DNA of 64,000 bases from Lepidodermella squamata (GCA_047495785.1 JBLDXI010000004.1:2852001-2916000), one strand, 5' to 3'; shown: positions 11,245-22,442, counted from the first letter of the stretch. Made by a program: numbers and translations. Notes: a model not told the origin generated them from the sequence alone.

Positions 11245-11395
11245 ATATTCAATCGCGGCGATGTTCGTTAAAATCAAGACAATTGCGAATTTTTATAGAA
11301 TTTTATAGAATGTTTTTAGCCCTCGCTTAGATAACGGCCAAATTCAACGAAATTTCCATGAATTATCAAACTATTTTTATCCAATGTTTCCTGAC

Positions 11396-11554
11396 CAGTG
11401 CGCGAAGTAGGATCCTCGAGCTAGGGGGTATTTTCGGGCCCAAATTTTACGACCAAAAGGTCCCCCCTGTGGTTTTTTGGGGGATTTTCCACTTAGGCCT
11501 TGTGAACTGGGGGGTACGATACCCCTCATCCCCCCCGTACTTCCCGCACCACTG
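11396..11554. mobile_element. hAT-type MITE with 8-bp target-site duplication
   Basis: The element begins CAGTGCGCGAAGTAGG and ends CGTACTTCCCGCACCACTG. It is flanked by exact copies of TTCCTGAC at 11388-11395 and 11555-11562. Terminal CAGTG and an 8-bp duplication are hallmarks of hAT transposons. The interior is G/C-run rich (GGTCCCCCCTGTGG). Related sequences lie at 56846-56991 and about 20690-20790. Confidence 0.88.
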
Positions 11555-11562
11555 TTCCTGAC

Positions 11563-12198
11563 TTAACGACAATCAATTTATTATTCAATTTTGAATTTAT
11601 TATTAAAAATAATATTATTGAATCACCTTCATCCTTTGATTTTCTAACAAAAGTGCCAATTGAAATTGAAATTGAAATTGATTGATTGCACATGACTCCA
11701 AATTGGCCGAATTTAGCCTTGAATTTGTTATAGAAAAATCCCTCTCGATGAGACCAGTGTAGAAATATTCGTTACGCAGTATCAGCCCCCGATGAATCGC
11801 TACGACGATTTTTCGGCGACGATAGTTCCTTTTCAAGCCATTTTTTTACGATTTTCCGAAAAATACGGAAAATTCGCCTCACCTTTCACTTTCTTATGAT
11901 TATTTTAATTAAAAATAATCGCAAATCATGACGAATAGAATGAATAGAATGAAAGTTAAATCTACTACAGCAGCATCTAGCTAGCAAATAACAGGCGGTC
12001 CCGTCGAGGTATTACTTGGCGGATTATGAAACTGCGCCGGTCATTTAATTTGCTTTTTGAAAAGTGTCATATAGCCGGCGGACATTTTCATGAGGAAAAT
12101 AGTCTGTACAACGATTCACTTGCAATGATAGAATAAAAATGGCCGAAGCGGTGGAAACAGCACGTTTCGATTTGGCTCACCGGGTTTCAAGTTTCTAG
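11563..12198. other. Intergenic, no gene seen
   Basis: AT-rich, with a (TTGAAA)n microsatellite near 11657-11685. Confidence 0.4.
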
Positions 12199-12432
12199 CT
12201 ATACATCGGAAGAATAGTCTAGAGTCGCGTCGCTTTCTTCAGTTTTCGGGCAAATGAATGAAGGCAAATAGTCGGCATTCGAAATTCCTGAAATATGGGA
12301 ACTTTGAGAAGGCGTTGACGTTGCGGAAACAACTGAGAGGTTGTCCAGCATTCTGCTCAACACATTGCCAACAGCAGAGCCCAAGCACGACGAGCAACTC
12401 GCGCTAACATCCGAATGAGAATTGCTCGACAT
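12199..12432 (-). CDS. Serine-rich small ORF, hypothetical
   Basis: ATG at 12432, stop at 12199, 77 residues starting MSSNSHSDVSASCSSCLG. It is rich in Ser and acidic at the end (TEESDATLDYSSD). No domain is recognised. It could be the 3' exon of the neighbouring minus-strand coding exons or an independent chance ORF. Confidence 0.25.
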   Translation of the reverse strand: MSSNSHSDVSASCSSCLGSAVGNVLSRMLDNLSVVSATSTPSQSSHISGISNADYLPSFICPKTEESDATLDYSSDV

Positions 12433-12685
12433 TATTAAGGTATACAATATAAAGTCCTTAAGATATAAACAATAATCAAGTTCAATGTTCATCATTGCCA
12501 GTTCTCATCAGCTATTTTTTCATACTAGTTCTTCTCTTGGGTGCCTCATTTTGTTTTACAAAATAATTCTTTTTCTTCAATTTCTTTCTCAGTAAGAGCT
12601 ACGCTGCCTGTTTTTTGCAATACAATTGTAAATGTTTTTTCAAACCGGATGAATCGAAAAATGTTTTATCGCACAAACGGCATTT

Positions 12686-12859
12686 TCAGCGAAAACCGAT
12701 TCGATGAGGTTTCTTCCCAACAAATTTACCCATAACTCGTCGTTGACCTTTGATTCTCAAGCTTTTAGACGTTTTTTTCTTTGATTTTTCCAACTCAAGC
12801 CATTCGCTTCGCGTTAGGCGCATCTCAGCAGTAGTTTCATCAAGCTCCATGGCGGCCAT
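12686..12859 (-). CDS. Small charged, helix-prone ORF or terminal exon
   Basis: Reading from ATG 12859, 57 residues: MAAMELDETTAEMRLTRSEW, then a Lys-rich stretch (EKSKKKTSKSLRIKGQRR), stop at 12686. A good acceptor (TTACAG) lies at about 12879-12884, so it may be the last exon of a gene that includes 13290-13000. The phases do not join cleanly, because direct joining meets a stop after two codons. The link is unproven. Confidence 0.3.
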   Translation of the reverse strand: MAAMELDETTAEMRLTRSEWLELEKSKKKTSKSLRIKGQRRVMGKFVGKKPHRIGFR

Positions 12860-12999
12860 CTCGATATTATAAAACCTGTAAGAAATTGGTTATATAAGAG
12901 AAGATTTCAAATTTCAAGTAATTTCCACCTCATTTCATTTCAAAACCTCGCAGACCGCAGCTCGCAACCCGGTCTCCAGCAAGACTAGGACTGCCTTAC

Positions 13000-13290
13000 C
13001 CTGTATTGGTTCATTTTGCTCATCACATTAGTGACGGTACGTCCTCCAAAGGACTCTTCGAAGGAAGTACCCATCTCCTCAAGTATCAAGTGGAAGTGCT
13101 CAGTTGTTGACCTGACGTAGCCTGGCTCCCCACGGTCCCGGCGCTCATCCATTGTCCTAGCAACCGCCGTTAGGAGCGGGACTTCCTTGAGTTTGTCGTA
13201 AAGTGACCCAGTCCGATCAACAACTGTCTGCGGTGCCGCTCTGGAGCCACTGGTACCAGTCGCGATGGGAAGGCGAGACTGTGACGCCAC
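13000..13290 (-). CDS. Internal coding exon, unknown protein
   Basis: An exon bounded by TTTAG at about 13291 and donor GTAAGG at 12999, 97 codons in one frame. The sequence is hydrophilic and helix-prone (SLYDKLKEVPLLTAVARTMDE, STTEHFHLILEEMG). No family is recognised. It lies between the PB1-like exon upstream and the charged ORF downstream on the same strand and probably belongs to one gene with them, but the exon phases need a transcript to settle. Confidence 0.4.
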
Positions 13291-13565
13291 CTAAATTCAG
13301 AGGTGGCGCATTGAAAGGCGTCTGGGCTGGCGACTGCTTAGGTTCGGTTTGTAATTCTTATGCAAAATTAGAGAAATTTATTAGGAATATGCATAAATAA
13401 TTTGAACCCTAGCGCTGCGAAAAAACTGCGATAAATTTGCGATTTTTTCCAGCAAACATGTAACCTAAAAGTAATAGGAAAATCTGTCCTGAAAACGATT
13501 TCCTTTCGAGCATAAAATTTAAAAATAAGAGGAAACTCCATTCCATGAAAAATATTCCTAAATAC

Positions 13566-13839
13566 CTGAAATCATTCTCGTCAAATCCTCGACCTTTTGG
13601 GACAAGGAAGGTTTTAATTCCATTAGGTCCTCGAGATAGCGTCCAAAAAAGACCGATACATGAAGACGCTCTGGATTCAACTGGAACGCGAGCAGGAGGT
13701 CATCATCGTCATCAATGATGACGAAATGTTCGCCGTCATGCCAAAAAAGGCCGTAGTCGTCGGCCTTGAAGAGGTTCCGAAAAACTGAGTAGATCTTAGT
13801 TTTTAAAAAAAGCAAAGGGCTCTCCGTGGAGCTATTCAT
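13566..13839 (-). CDS. PB1-like domain exon
   Basis: Starts at ATG 13839 (MNSSTESPLLFLKTKIYSVF) and ends at donor TCAG|GTATTT after 91 codons, phase 1. Residues about 24-65 (YGLFWHDGEHFVIIDDDDDL … LHVSVFF) resemble the C-terminal half of a PB1 domain: the OPCA-type 'xWxDxxxxxxIxxDxDL' acidic motif followed by a strand. PB1 domains mediate heterotypic protein pairing. This is a resemblance only; the N-terminal basic strand of PB1 is short. It is the likely 5' exon of the minus-strand gene continuing below 13300. Confidence 0.45.
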
Positions 13840-15165
13840 TTTAATACAGCGCGCCCAATTTGACTCGCCGAGGTAATTTTTATTGTTGAGTCAGCCATTT
13901 CAGAAAATCACCTAAAATTCCGAGAAATTCGAAAAATGTGAACAATCGTTTGCAATGGCTCGAAATGGTAATATCGACTACGGGCTGTGAAAAAATAGGC
14001 TTGGTTAAATTATCGTCGCCATGAAGATAATATGAAGTGTGATTATATATGCTTTATGTTGACCTGAGTTGCTCTTCGTTGCTAAAAATGTGCTTTATTA
14101 CCATCAAAAACGATGGCTTCTTTACCAAATATTAGACGTGACAAGCGACTTCGGTCCTACTTTTTATTCACAGGAGTTTAAAAAGGCAACAGCTGACTTA
14201 TAATCGTCATTGCTCAACGACGCCCAATTTTCATTTGACTGAGAAGCTAGAGTTGAGGTTGAAATCATTTGTCAAGTCAATATGTGAGCAACGAACCATA
14301 GACGTCGCGTCTATCGGCGTGTCTCAATCGTCGCGTCGAATAATTAATTACCTGCACATCCGTCCGATTTTCACTCTTTCGCCAAAATCGTCAATATAAT
14401 TGTGAGTGGGTTTGCGGGCCGTAACTTCCATCAACTACGTTATAAAAATGAATCTCCAGTACTCTCGTGTACGGTTTGGACGAACCGTACACAGCCATTA
14501 CGGCTGCCACTCCTGTACTCAGCATGTACGTTGCATTCGACTGTACTTGGGCTTACAGCTCATTGAGCTGTACCCCATGCTACAGGAATGAAACGCTGTG
14601 CATCTAATATACAGTCTGGTCAACTGTACTCATTCTACAGTCGAGCGAGCCGTACTGACATTTACGGCCATCAGTACTGTAGCAATTTGTACAGAATAAA
14701 AATACTGTACTCTTGTGTACACGAGTTTTTTTGCCTGAAGTGCTGGTTCTTCCGCGCCACGAACGATTAGACTGTTCAATGACTGGCATTATCATAGGAC
14801 ACTACACTGTCTACAGCAATCTTCCGACATTTTTCGGTACTAGAAACTAGAAAATTACTGTCACTGGAAAGAAATTGCAAAAAGCGAACGCGAATTTGGA
14901 ATAAATTGTGATTTTTCGATTTTTCGCTAAGCTGCTGTTGCTTCGAAGTTCGCGATATTAGTTAATACGCAATTAAAAAATCAGAGATGTAATTCCCTAA
15001 AACGCTAAAAGCCAAAAGTCTTCGATGCTGTTCTAGGGAATTAAGATGTTTCAAAATTGCTAAATACGAAAAACAAAAATCAACAAAATAGAACAGAAAA
15101 TAGGGAAGAGAGGCGATTTGCCTCTGAAAATGCAAACAAATGAGCATCTCGAAGCTGGGTTTCTT
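13840..15165. other. Intergenic, with a cluster of short hairpins
   Basis: No gene is supported. Between about 14460 and 14735 a run of consecutive short palindromic stem-loops occurs, for example GTACGGTTTGGACGAACCGT, CAGCCATTACGGCTG and ACAGCTCATTGAGCTGT, with CTGTACT/AGTACAG recurring. The same motif appears at 37283-37322. It is probably a repeat family rich in small inverted repeats. Confidence 0.55.
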
Positions 15166-15424
15166 CTAAATAGGAATGCATTTCAGGTCTCCTTCTAACT
15201 TCCGGACTGAATCCAGATCATTGATAATTATTGAATTTTGATTTTGATTTCGATCGTTGAAATGGGAATAGAAAAATTGCGAACTGAGCTCGGTCCAGTG
15301 GGAAACGATCGGAACACTGTTGCACTGTGGCATACAAGTCACACAGTCCAACAGCCTCTTGCGTTGCATTTCTGCCAAATAAAGAATTAAGGTGCGTGCC
15401 TCGTGTCGCTCGTCCGCGAAATCG
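15166..15424 (-). pseudogene. Possible DEG/ENaC-channel exon fragment
   Basis: Acceptor TTTTCAG sits at about 15425-15431 and the exon runs to TAG at 15166. The peptide includes LLDCVTCMPQCNSV, which resembles the 'CxCLPxCxxxxY' motif of the extracellular thumb of degenerin/ENaC channels. The following transmembrane helix expected in that family is absent, and no further exons are seen upstream. It lies 330 bp beyond the 3' end of CTLD gene A. Short length makes the assignment weak; it may be part of another Cys-rich protein. Confidence 0.22.
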
Positions 15425-15752
15425 CTGAAAAAATATTCAGGTTCATTTGATATACCTTTGCCATTATTTCTGATACAGTACTCCCTCGTTAAAGGCAACC
15501 TTTTTATATAAGACAGCTTCCTTATCGAGGGCTGTTTACGATCGGAAGAGGATTAGCGCATCAGGTGCAATTTGATTATTAATTAATTCATGGAGGTGAC
15601 GTTGACAATTAACATTTATTTGTTATCAATAGTTGCGCTTTGTTATCGATTTGATTCGCGAGCCATCCTTTCTCATCATAATCTTACACAAATTCATTTA
15701 CAATTTCATCTAATGCCACTCGCAAATCATGCATAGTTTTCGATGGTGGGTA

Positions 15753-18700
15753 TCAATAGAACGTCTCGCATAACGCGGTGCCTACCCAATAGGTACAAGG
15801 AATAAAGTAAAAATTCCAATCCCCTGCGCCGGAACCAGAAAGAACAGCACAACCATCTTGAACTTCCCCAGCCACTAGCGAATTGAACGTAAAATTAGAG
15901 CCATCGTCCCATCTGGCGACGCCGCCTTCCCCCGACAGACCGATCCAGTAATCGCGAATATTTTTCTGAGACGCGATTGCAACTTGTAAAGCCAGAGCCA
16001 GCTCGTCGTCTGACCTGATCGTAGCTATCGCAGCATTGTTGGCGAGGCATTTCGCCACAGCATCTTTTTTCATGGTCGAGCCTTCCAAAAGCTCTGGCAC
16101 AAATTTCTTAGTCGCGTTGTTGCAGCTGTTTTTGTCCGGGAACGTGATATTGGCCGGGATTTGAAGCTGAGTCGCCGCTTCACAGCCTGTCGACTGCGGC
16201 ACGCAATGAACTACCCCGTGACTGCCGTCGACGCAGCGAATAAAAAGAGACTATAATTGACGTAAAATTAACTATTTTCTATACGTATCAGATAATTGCC
16301 AGACCTGAGATTGCAGGCATTCAGCGTAGTTGCTGGCAAAGTCTGATTTTGCCCGGAAAATCGATACCTGGAAAATAGACTGGGCGTTATTCCTTCGTAA
16401 ACACAAGTTCTGCTTACCACTGTCATAGGAGATGGGCACGCGTTTCGACAAACGAGTGAACCAGACGCCGAGCATAGGGCTGCAGGCTGAAATATTTCCG
16501 CAATCTTGTATTATCATTGAGGAAAATATAAAAAAACGAACGCCTGTGACGCATTTGTATCTGTCACTGTATGTTCCGGTGCTGTAGGACTGAAAATGCA
16601 GAATAAGAGTATAAAAAATGGGCACGCAACATTCATAAGCAATAGGTAACCTGAGTCATTGAGGCTGCATCACAGGGCGTTGATTGACAGCCGAAAAATG
16701 ACCGATCGATTTGAAGGAAGCATCGATTGTGGGGCATGAAATCGGAATTATTCCGGATAACTGTGAGCATATTAATTGTGATTTTTTTCCATTAATACAC
16801 CACCCTTAAGAGCTTCAAGCTCGTGCGACAAATGATGTGCAAGCACACATTTTAGTTATTTAAAAAATCGACTGAATTAAACGCACTTTTCTCCGACGCC
16901 AAGCAGAGTTGCATAGTTTTATGACTGCCAACTGAATTCTGTGTTAGTTGAAGAAAAATTCAATTTTTAGTCGATTTGATTCAGTGTACGAAGGACTCGA
17001 GCATGAAGGTATTTATCGACTCGAATTTTCAGACCAGGTTTGTTTCTACGAGGCTTTCTAAGTGGACCCTGAGTGCGAAGGACAGGGAAATCGCGAGTCG
17101 CGACACTCCAGCTTCGAGATGTCATCCACAGTAAGGCTGTAAAAGTGGGACCATTTGATTTCTTCGGCTAAGCCTCAGAAAACATTAATGCTTCAGAGTC
17201 CTATTATGCACACTGGAAACCTTTACGGTACCCCTATCGCTGCTCGTACTTCGTACACTACTCAGAAATTAGAACATACCCCGCCATTCGGACATGGGCC
17301 GTCGATCGGAATACACGTTCGCTGTCCGTTGTCACAAACCTTTGCCGGCATATTCTGATTGAATAAAAAAGCACAATAAGCAGCTCACTTGAAGCAACTG
17401 CGGTTTCATAGTAGGCATATTGGGGTTTGTGCATTGTTCTAAGATTCCTTTAACTACAAAAACTAAACGTGAAGTGCCCTCCCACCAGCTCGGTAGTTAG
17501 CACGTGGTGCCATCGACTCTACTGTAAATAAATTGAAACTGCTAAAAACAGACAATGCTGGAAACTGCTAGAAACAGCAAATAGCTACTCAAAACTAAAC
17601 CAGCAGAAGGTAAGGAAGTGCCCCAGAAGTAGGCTGGACAGGCTCGCCCAAACCCATTAGGACGGCGTGCTCAAGCAGCTCGTGTACCCATTGCCGGCAG
17701 ACATTGTCCAGAGCGGAGCCTCGAAGGTCCCAAAACATGACCTGCTAATAGCCATGGGCGACTCCGACGCTAAAGATCTGCATGGGTAAACAAGGGTTTA
17801 CAGAGCATATCTAACGCAGCACGAGTAGCCCTCAAAGCACAGTATGAAGAACTGGGGAAAAAACGGAGGAGTAAAGGGGACAAGCGAAAATGGGCGGAGG
17901 ACCTCGCGAGAGAGTGGGACACGTAGCAGTAGATAAAAGATACCTCGGACGGCTGAATCAAACAACTGACTGTAACAAAATGCCGCAACGAAGGAGAGAT
18001 TCTCGGTTCTCGGTGAGAAAGGGAGAAAGCTGACGACGGAACGTGACCAAATGGCGACTTGTAAGCGACATTTCGATCGGGTGCTAAACAGCCCGAACGA
18101 GCGGCGAACCCAGCGGCGGTCGATTTGGCGACTGCCACAATCTTCCTACGAAGGCTGAAAGCGGCACCGCACGGAGCTAAGTAAAGAAAGGTAAAGCCTC
18201 GGGTCCTGACGTAATTGTGGCCGAGTTGATGCTGGCCAATGACGACGCTATCGCGTATACACTGGTAGACCTATTTAGCGACATCTTGCCAACGGAGCAT
18301 ATCCCAGACGACTAGGAATGCGTTTAGCATGTCGTATTTTTATTTATATAGGCCCTCCGCCGGCCGGCGCTATAGACTAGGATTACGTTCGATAATAAAA
18401 ATAGAAATGCCGAAAAGGTTGGGTTGGGTAAAGCCTGGCGTGGCAAGCAAGAGTCGGCACCAAAATCTAGATATACAATGGGACGGAAGCATGACGGAGG
18501 CGTACCGCCGATCGATCGACAGCTTTCACACAAATTGCCTAAGGCGCATAGTCGGAATCTTCTGGTCAAACGTCATATCTAGCGTTATGGCCTAACAAAC
18601 AGCGAAGCGATCGGCAGTTGTCGAGGCGACGCCTTCGCTGGTAAGGTCATCTGCTGCGATTGCCCGACAAGAGGATACCTAGAACTGCCCGGTTCTGGAG

Positions 18701-19480
18701 CTTACGTGGCGAACCATCATCGAGCGAGACCTCTCAGAGCTCTCAGAGCAAGATGTCTTGGATCGAGACCTAACAGCGTGCGACAAACAGGAACGAGTAG
18801 GGAGCGACCGTTGCAGGCTAACCTAGACCTACTACTGCTACAATAGACAGCTGAAAAGAAGAGTTTTTCAGAAATTCAGAAATAGAAAAATTGCTACTCA
18901 ACCCGGCCATATTTTGAACTCGATTTTCTCATAATTTGTGGTTTGCATCAGTTTCATAACAAACAAACGAGAAAATTTTTGATCGTCGATCGGCACAGGT
19001 CATATTTCGATCCGAAATTGTCCCCGAGAAATTCAGCTGTCTGTTGTAATAGAAAAGATGATTATTTGGAATTTAATATTATCTCAGAAACAAACCATGA
19101 CTTCATCATTTTTATCACAGCCGAGATTACGAGGGATACATCGCATGTTGACCGTTTTGTAGTTGTAGCAGCTGCGCGCGGCCTAAAGGCAAATTCAACA
19201 TGGGAAATAGGAAATATTTGCAATAATTTAGCTACTTACGCCAGATTTACAACTCGCCAACGAAGTTAACTTGAGCCCGAGCTTCATTAAATTAGGCAAA
19301 AATAATTAAATGAAATCTGACGTTGAATAAATGGCTCACCTGAACTTCATCTAGGAACCAACAGTTCTCTTTACAACCGGTGAAAGCGTCATTTAAACGG
19401 GAGAAACATCGCTTGAATTCTTGTGGATAGGCCAATGCTGTTAGGCTCAAGATAAGAAAAAAGCGAGTAATTTCGGTCAT
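15753..19480 (-). CDS. CTLD gene A: secreted five-module Cys-repeat protein with one C-type lectin domain
   Basis: Eleven exons (minus): 19480-19340, 19281-19240, 19182-19096, 19040-18969, 17354-17280, 16938-16887, 16760-16651, 16589-16542, 16486-16418, 16367-16305 and 16250-15753. Lengths sum to 1257 nt, 418 residues, with every junction in phase. The protein starts with a signal peptide (MTEITRFFLILSLTALAYP). It then has five modules, each an 'a' exon with three Cys (e.g. KRCFSRLNDAFTGCKENC) and a 'b' exon with one Cys (e.g. LGLKLTSLASCKSG). The last exon fuses a further 'a'-like Cys stretch to a CTLD: KCLANNAAIATIRSDDELAL, YWIGLSG, RWDDGSNFTF, and Cys pairs ending ALCETF. WIGL and the terminal C…C…C…C spacing are diagnostic of CTLDs; no EPN or QPD sugar motif is seen. 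Likely secreted recognition or adhesive protein. The 1.6-kb intron 4 holds a LINE remnant. Confidence 0.85.
17600..18860 (+). pseudogene. Degenerate LINE reverse-transcriptase remnant
   Basis: Fragments of a non-LTR retrotransposon ORF2 in shifting frames with stops. At about 18040-18075 there is ERDQMATxKRHFDRVLNSP-like text, at about 18180-18315 KASGPDVIVAELMLANDD … LFSDILPTEHIPDD (the start of the RT domain), then a deletion. At about 18495-18580 RRSIDSFHTNCLRRIVGIFW is followed by a TAA-interrupted RRLRW-GHLLRLPDKRIPRT at about 18612-18690. These are classic LINE C-terminal motifs. It sits in intron 4 of CTLD gene A in antisense orientation and is clearly inactive. Confidence 0.75.
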
Positions 19481-21120
19481 GATTTATAAATCCGAATTAT
19501 TAATGAAAAAGAATGAATGAATGAAATGAATGACGCCTGTTTCATTGGAGCACGCGATGTTTTCGTGCTTGAAATAAACAACTGTCGAACTACACGCGCT
19601 GAATCACTATTTCAAAATAACATAATGTGAAGTTGTATTACGCAAGCGCCTAGTTTCGATAAACAAGCAGCGTCATTCATTCATTGTGATCCGATTTTTG
19701 CCGCTTTTCTACTACTACTATTCGAATGGTAAATGATAACTCGATTGTTAAATGTCAGTGGTTCACTCGTTTTTGCATATTTTCACTGTTTTATCGTGGC
19801 TTCGAGAGAACTAAAAAGAATCGGAAACATAAAACATAAGTAAAACGTGATCAATATTCCGTCAAACCGGATAGGATATGCCACAGCTTTATTCAGCCTG
19901 GCGGAATTTAATAGCCGTATTTAATGCATGACTAAAAATATATCGTTAACTTTTGCTCCAGCACATCCGCAACAACAATTTGTCCAGCAGCTGTCCAGCA
20001 ACCAATCTCATTTTTTTCTTCCTCTCTGTACTTGTACTCAATTGTTATTGTTATGCTATCGATCAATTAATAAAATAAAGAAAATGCTCCAAAAATTATG
20101 ATATCAGGTAGAATCAACAATTTCTCTGTACAAAACAACGCTGAGAGACAATTGAAAGTCCATGTAGCAAGGCCGAAAATAATCGGAAAATCAAGATTAA
20201 AAATTTTACCTGACAAATTTCATATCGCCGGATAGAGAAAATTCTCTACATGGATAAACTAATTTGTTCAAATTTTTAAACAAATCTCCGGAAGAGCTAA
20301 CCTCGGCGGCACGCGACCAACAGGTGACGTCTACAAAGTGAATTCTTATTAAATTCATGTTGTTTTGATTTATAATGTTTTTAACATCCGGGTAGGGTCG
20401 CGCGTTTCATTTGAACTCTAAAAATTGAAAAATTGACTGAGTCTGGACGACTGCCTGAAAAATGCCAATGGTGAGTGAATTTTGTAATTTTACGAAAACT
20501 TATCGCCAGCTAATCGCTAGCGGCTAGCGTTTCGTGTAAATGTTCGCCAAATTAAGACTTAAATAAAACACTATCGACTACATTTAACTTGAAGTAACGA
20601 CGATTTTGTGGCTGTTTTAGGTGAATTTGAGGTGAAATAGCATATTCTGTGAAGAAACACATCTGCTGCTTCATCGCTGTCACTCGTGAATTCATAAGCC
20701 CCCCTGTGGTTTTTTCAGCCTTTCTCAGTTAGGAATCCCGGAGCTGGGGTGTCGCGACACCCCAGCACCCCTGTACTTCGCACCCTGCTTGCAATTATCG
20801 CATACGCGAAAGTAGCAACGTTTAACCACAAAGAAGAGTGAATTAAACACAACAAAATTTGAATATCAATTGAGGCGTCTCACCGATGAGGTCAAGTAGG
20901 TCAAGTGCTAATATCTTTATCCATTAAGGCTTTTTTTATAACAATTCAAGCTACCTTTAATAATAGCAGCAGTCAATAGCGTGAACATGCTCAACATGGA
21001 TAAAGTAACTTGTTAAGAATTTTCAAAAATAGGTGGCAAAAAGTGGTCGCGTGCCGCAATCTTTACATATTGAGCTCGGATAATCAATAAGCTCGGGTCG
21101 CCTTGCATCATGATTCATCA
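19481..21120. other. Intergenic; possible orphan exon at 20430-20465
   Basis: No complete gene. At about 20431-20465 on plus, SLDDCLKNAN followed by GTGAGT matches the 'b3' exon of the CTLD family (SLDACLKSIS), including the phase-1 ending, but an in-frame TGA lies just upstream. The phrase ACATGGATAAA…AATTTGTT occurs at 20249, and related copies at about 20995 and 24378 mark a dispersed repeat. About 20690-20790 holds a relative of the hAT MITE at 11396. Confidence 0.4.
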
Positions 21121-21130
21121 CTCTAAGGCG

Positions 21131-21645
21131 TCTTAGAGGGCTGTGATTCACAGCCTAGGCTGATTAATGACAAAAAACTCGGTCAGCCAGGGACTTTGGC
21201 AAAAAATCAAAAATTTTAAGGCGCCTTGCCAAGACGTCTTCGTCATGGACGCCTTACCCAGGCGTCTTTAAAAGATGACTTACCGGGGCGTCTTCTTAGG
21301 ACGTTTTACGAAGTCGTCTTTTAAAGATGCCTTACCAAGTCGTCTTCTTAGGACGTCTTTTCAGGGACTTGACATTTTGTGCGAGTGCAACTGACCAAAA
21401 AAAATTCAGATCAAGTAACAAAAAATCGCACAATGTTTTCAAGAGCAGTGGTGGCGTAGTGGTTAGAGAGGATGATGGGTTGTCTGAGAGGATGATTGTG
21501 CGTGGGTTCGAACCCAACAGCCTATATAGATTTTTTAATAGATTATTTTTAAAGCTCAATTCTGCCACAAAGACGTCTTAGTAAAGGCGCCTTCAAGGCG
21601 TCTTACGAAAATACAGGGCGCCTTAGGCTAAGGCGCCTTTATGCG
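21131..21645. mobile_element. Non-autonomous repeat with AAGACGTCTT/AAGGCGCCTT arrays around a tRNA-like core
   Basis: About fifteen copies of the palindromic decamers AAGACGTCTT and AAGGCGCCTT and their half-sites lie on both sides of a tRNA-like unit at 21447-21531. Outer ends are near CTAAGGCGTCTTAG (about 21122) and GGCTAAGGCGCCTT (about 21626). No ORF. The repeated palindromes resemble subterminal transposase-binding arrays of DNA transposons. Exact ends and duplication are not resolved. Confidence 0.6.
21447..21531 (+). repeat. tRNA-like Pol III promoter unit (SINE head)
   Basis: Box A TGGCGTAGTGG at about 21452 and box B GGTTCGAACCC at about 21505 are 53 bp apart, a normal tRNA gene arrangement. 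The expected cloverleaf 3' acceptor stem is not well paired, so a tRNA-derived SINE or pseudogene is preferred over a functional tRNA. Confidence 0.65.
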
Positions 21646-22022
21646 GTTTTTTTGCATTACGCTAACCCGTCTTTTCTGTGAGAGTGCATTTTGAACGAAA
21701 AAAACCGTCAAATGTGTTCTGCCATAATTATTGTCTTTTACGTCATTCGTATTTCGTATTTGAAAACATTTTGTGCAAACAAGCCGCTAATTTTTTCTTA
21801 ATATTTAAGCGGCGTTCATTTGGAATTTCAACAAACACGCCGATGCCAACACGCCTCTGCCATTGTGATATATCATACACTAAGTGCATCGTTATCTTGA
21901 AAAAAATGATCGCTAATAGTTTGAGCAGCTGGCGGAAAATTCCCTGGGAAGGCCTTTAAAAAGCCACACTGAGTTGAAATTTTTATTCTTTCAATTCTTT
22001 CTTTCCAAATTTTCTTTCAAAG

Positions 22023-22356
22023 ATGAACCAGATCCTCTTTTTCACTCTCGTTGTGGTAAGTTTCTCGCTTGGATCATATAGCTCTTTTCCTTTAATACCC
22101 TTTCATGCCTTTCTTGCAGGGTTTTGTCGCCGTGCTGGCTGTATCAGCAGTCGAGGACATCGCCGATACGGCGCGCGAGGTAGAGGAGGTAGCTCGTGGG
22201 GACAGGCAGCACAAGGAAACTGGCCAGCATTCAATCCACAGCGGAAATCATGGCAAAAGTGGCAAACACAGCAGGTTTCACGGCAAGAAAAAGGAAACGC
22301 TCGTTGAAGCTGCTCGACTTTGCCCCCCATATTGTTGCGTTCCCCCAGATTGTTAA
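22023..22356 (+). CDS. Small secreted His/Lys/Gly-rich peptide with Cys tail
   Basis: Exon 1 is 22023-22055, intron 22056-22119 (64 nt, GTAAGT…TTGCAG), exon 2 is 22120-22356. It encodes about 89 residues. The first 20 or so (MNQILFFTLVVGFVAVLAVS) form a signal peptide split by the intron. Next come an acidic stretch (EDIADTAREVEEVARGD), a His/Gly/Lys/Ser-rich basic stretch (SGNHGKSGKHSRFHGKKK) and a C-terminal CPPYCCVPPDC with four Cys. That layout (signal, acidic pro-region, basic core, Cys tail) fits a secreted prepropeptide such as a host-defence or structural peptide, but no family is recognised. A TTTAAAAAG TATA-like box lies about 65 bp upstream at 21955. Confidence 0.7.
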
Positions 22357-22442
22357 GCGTTAAATAAGCATCTGCCATTGTTCTTCAAGTGGAGTTGTGA
22401 GACTTCAAGATGATGTGAGAGAAGAGAGAAGAAAATAATAAT

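Noticed and set aside
20431-20465. Orphan CTLD-family b3 exon
   Set aside because: Sequence and phase match, but only about 10 residues and an in-frame TGA just upstream; noted in the regional entry only.
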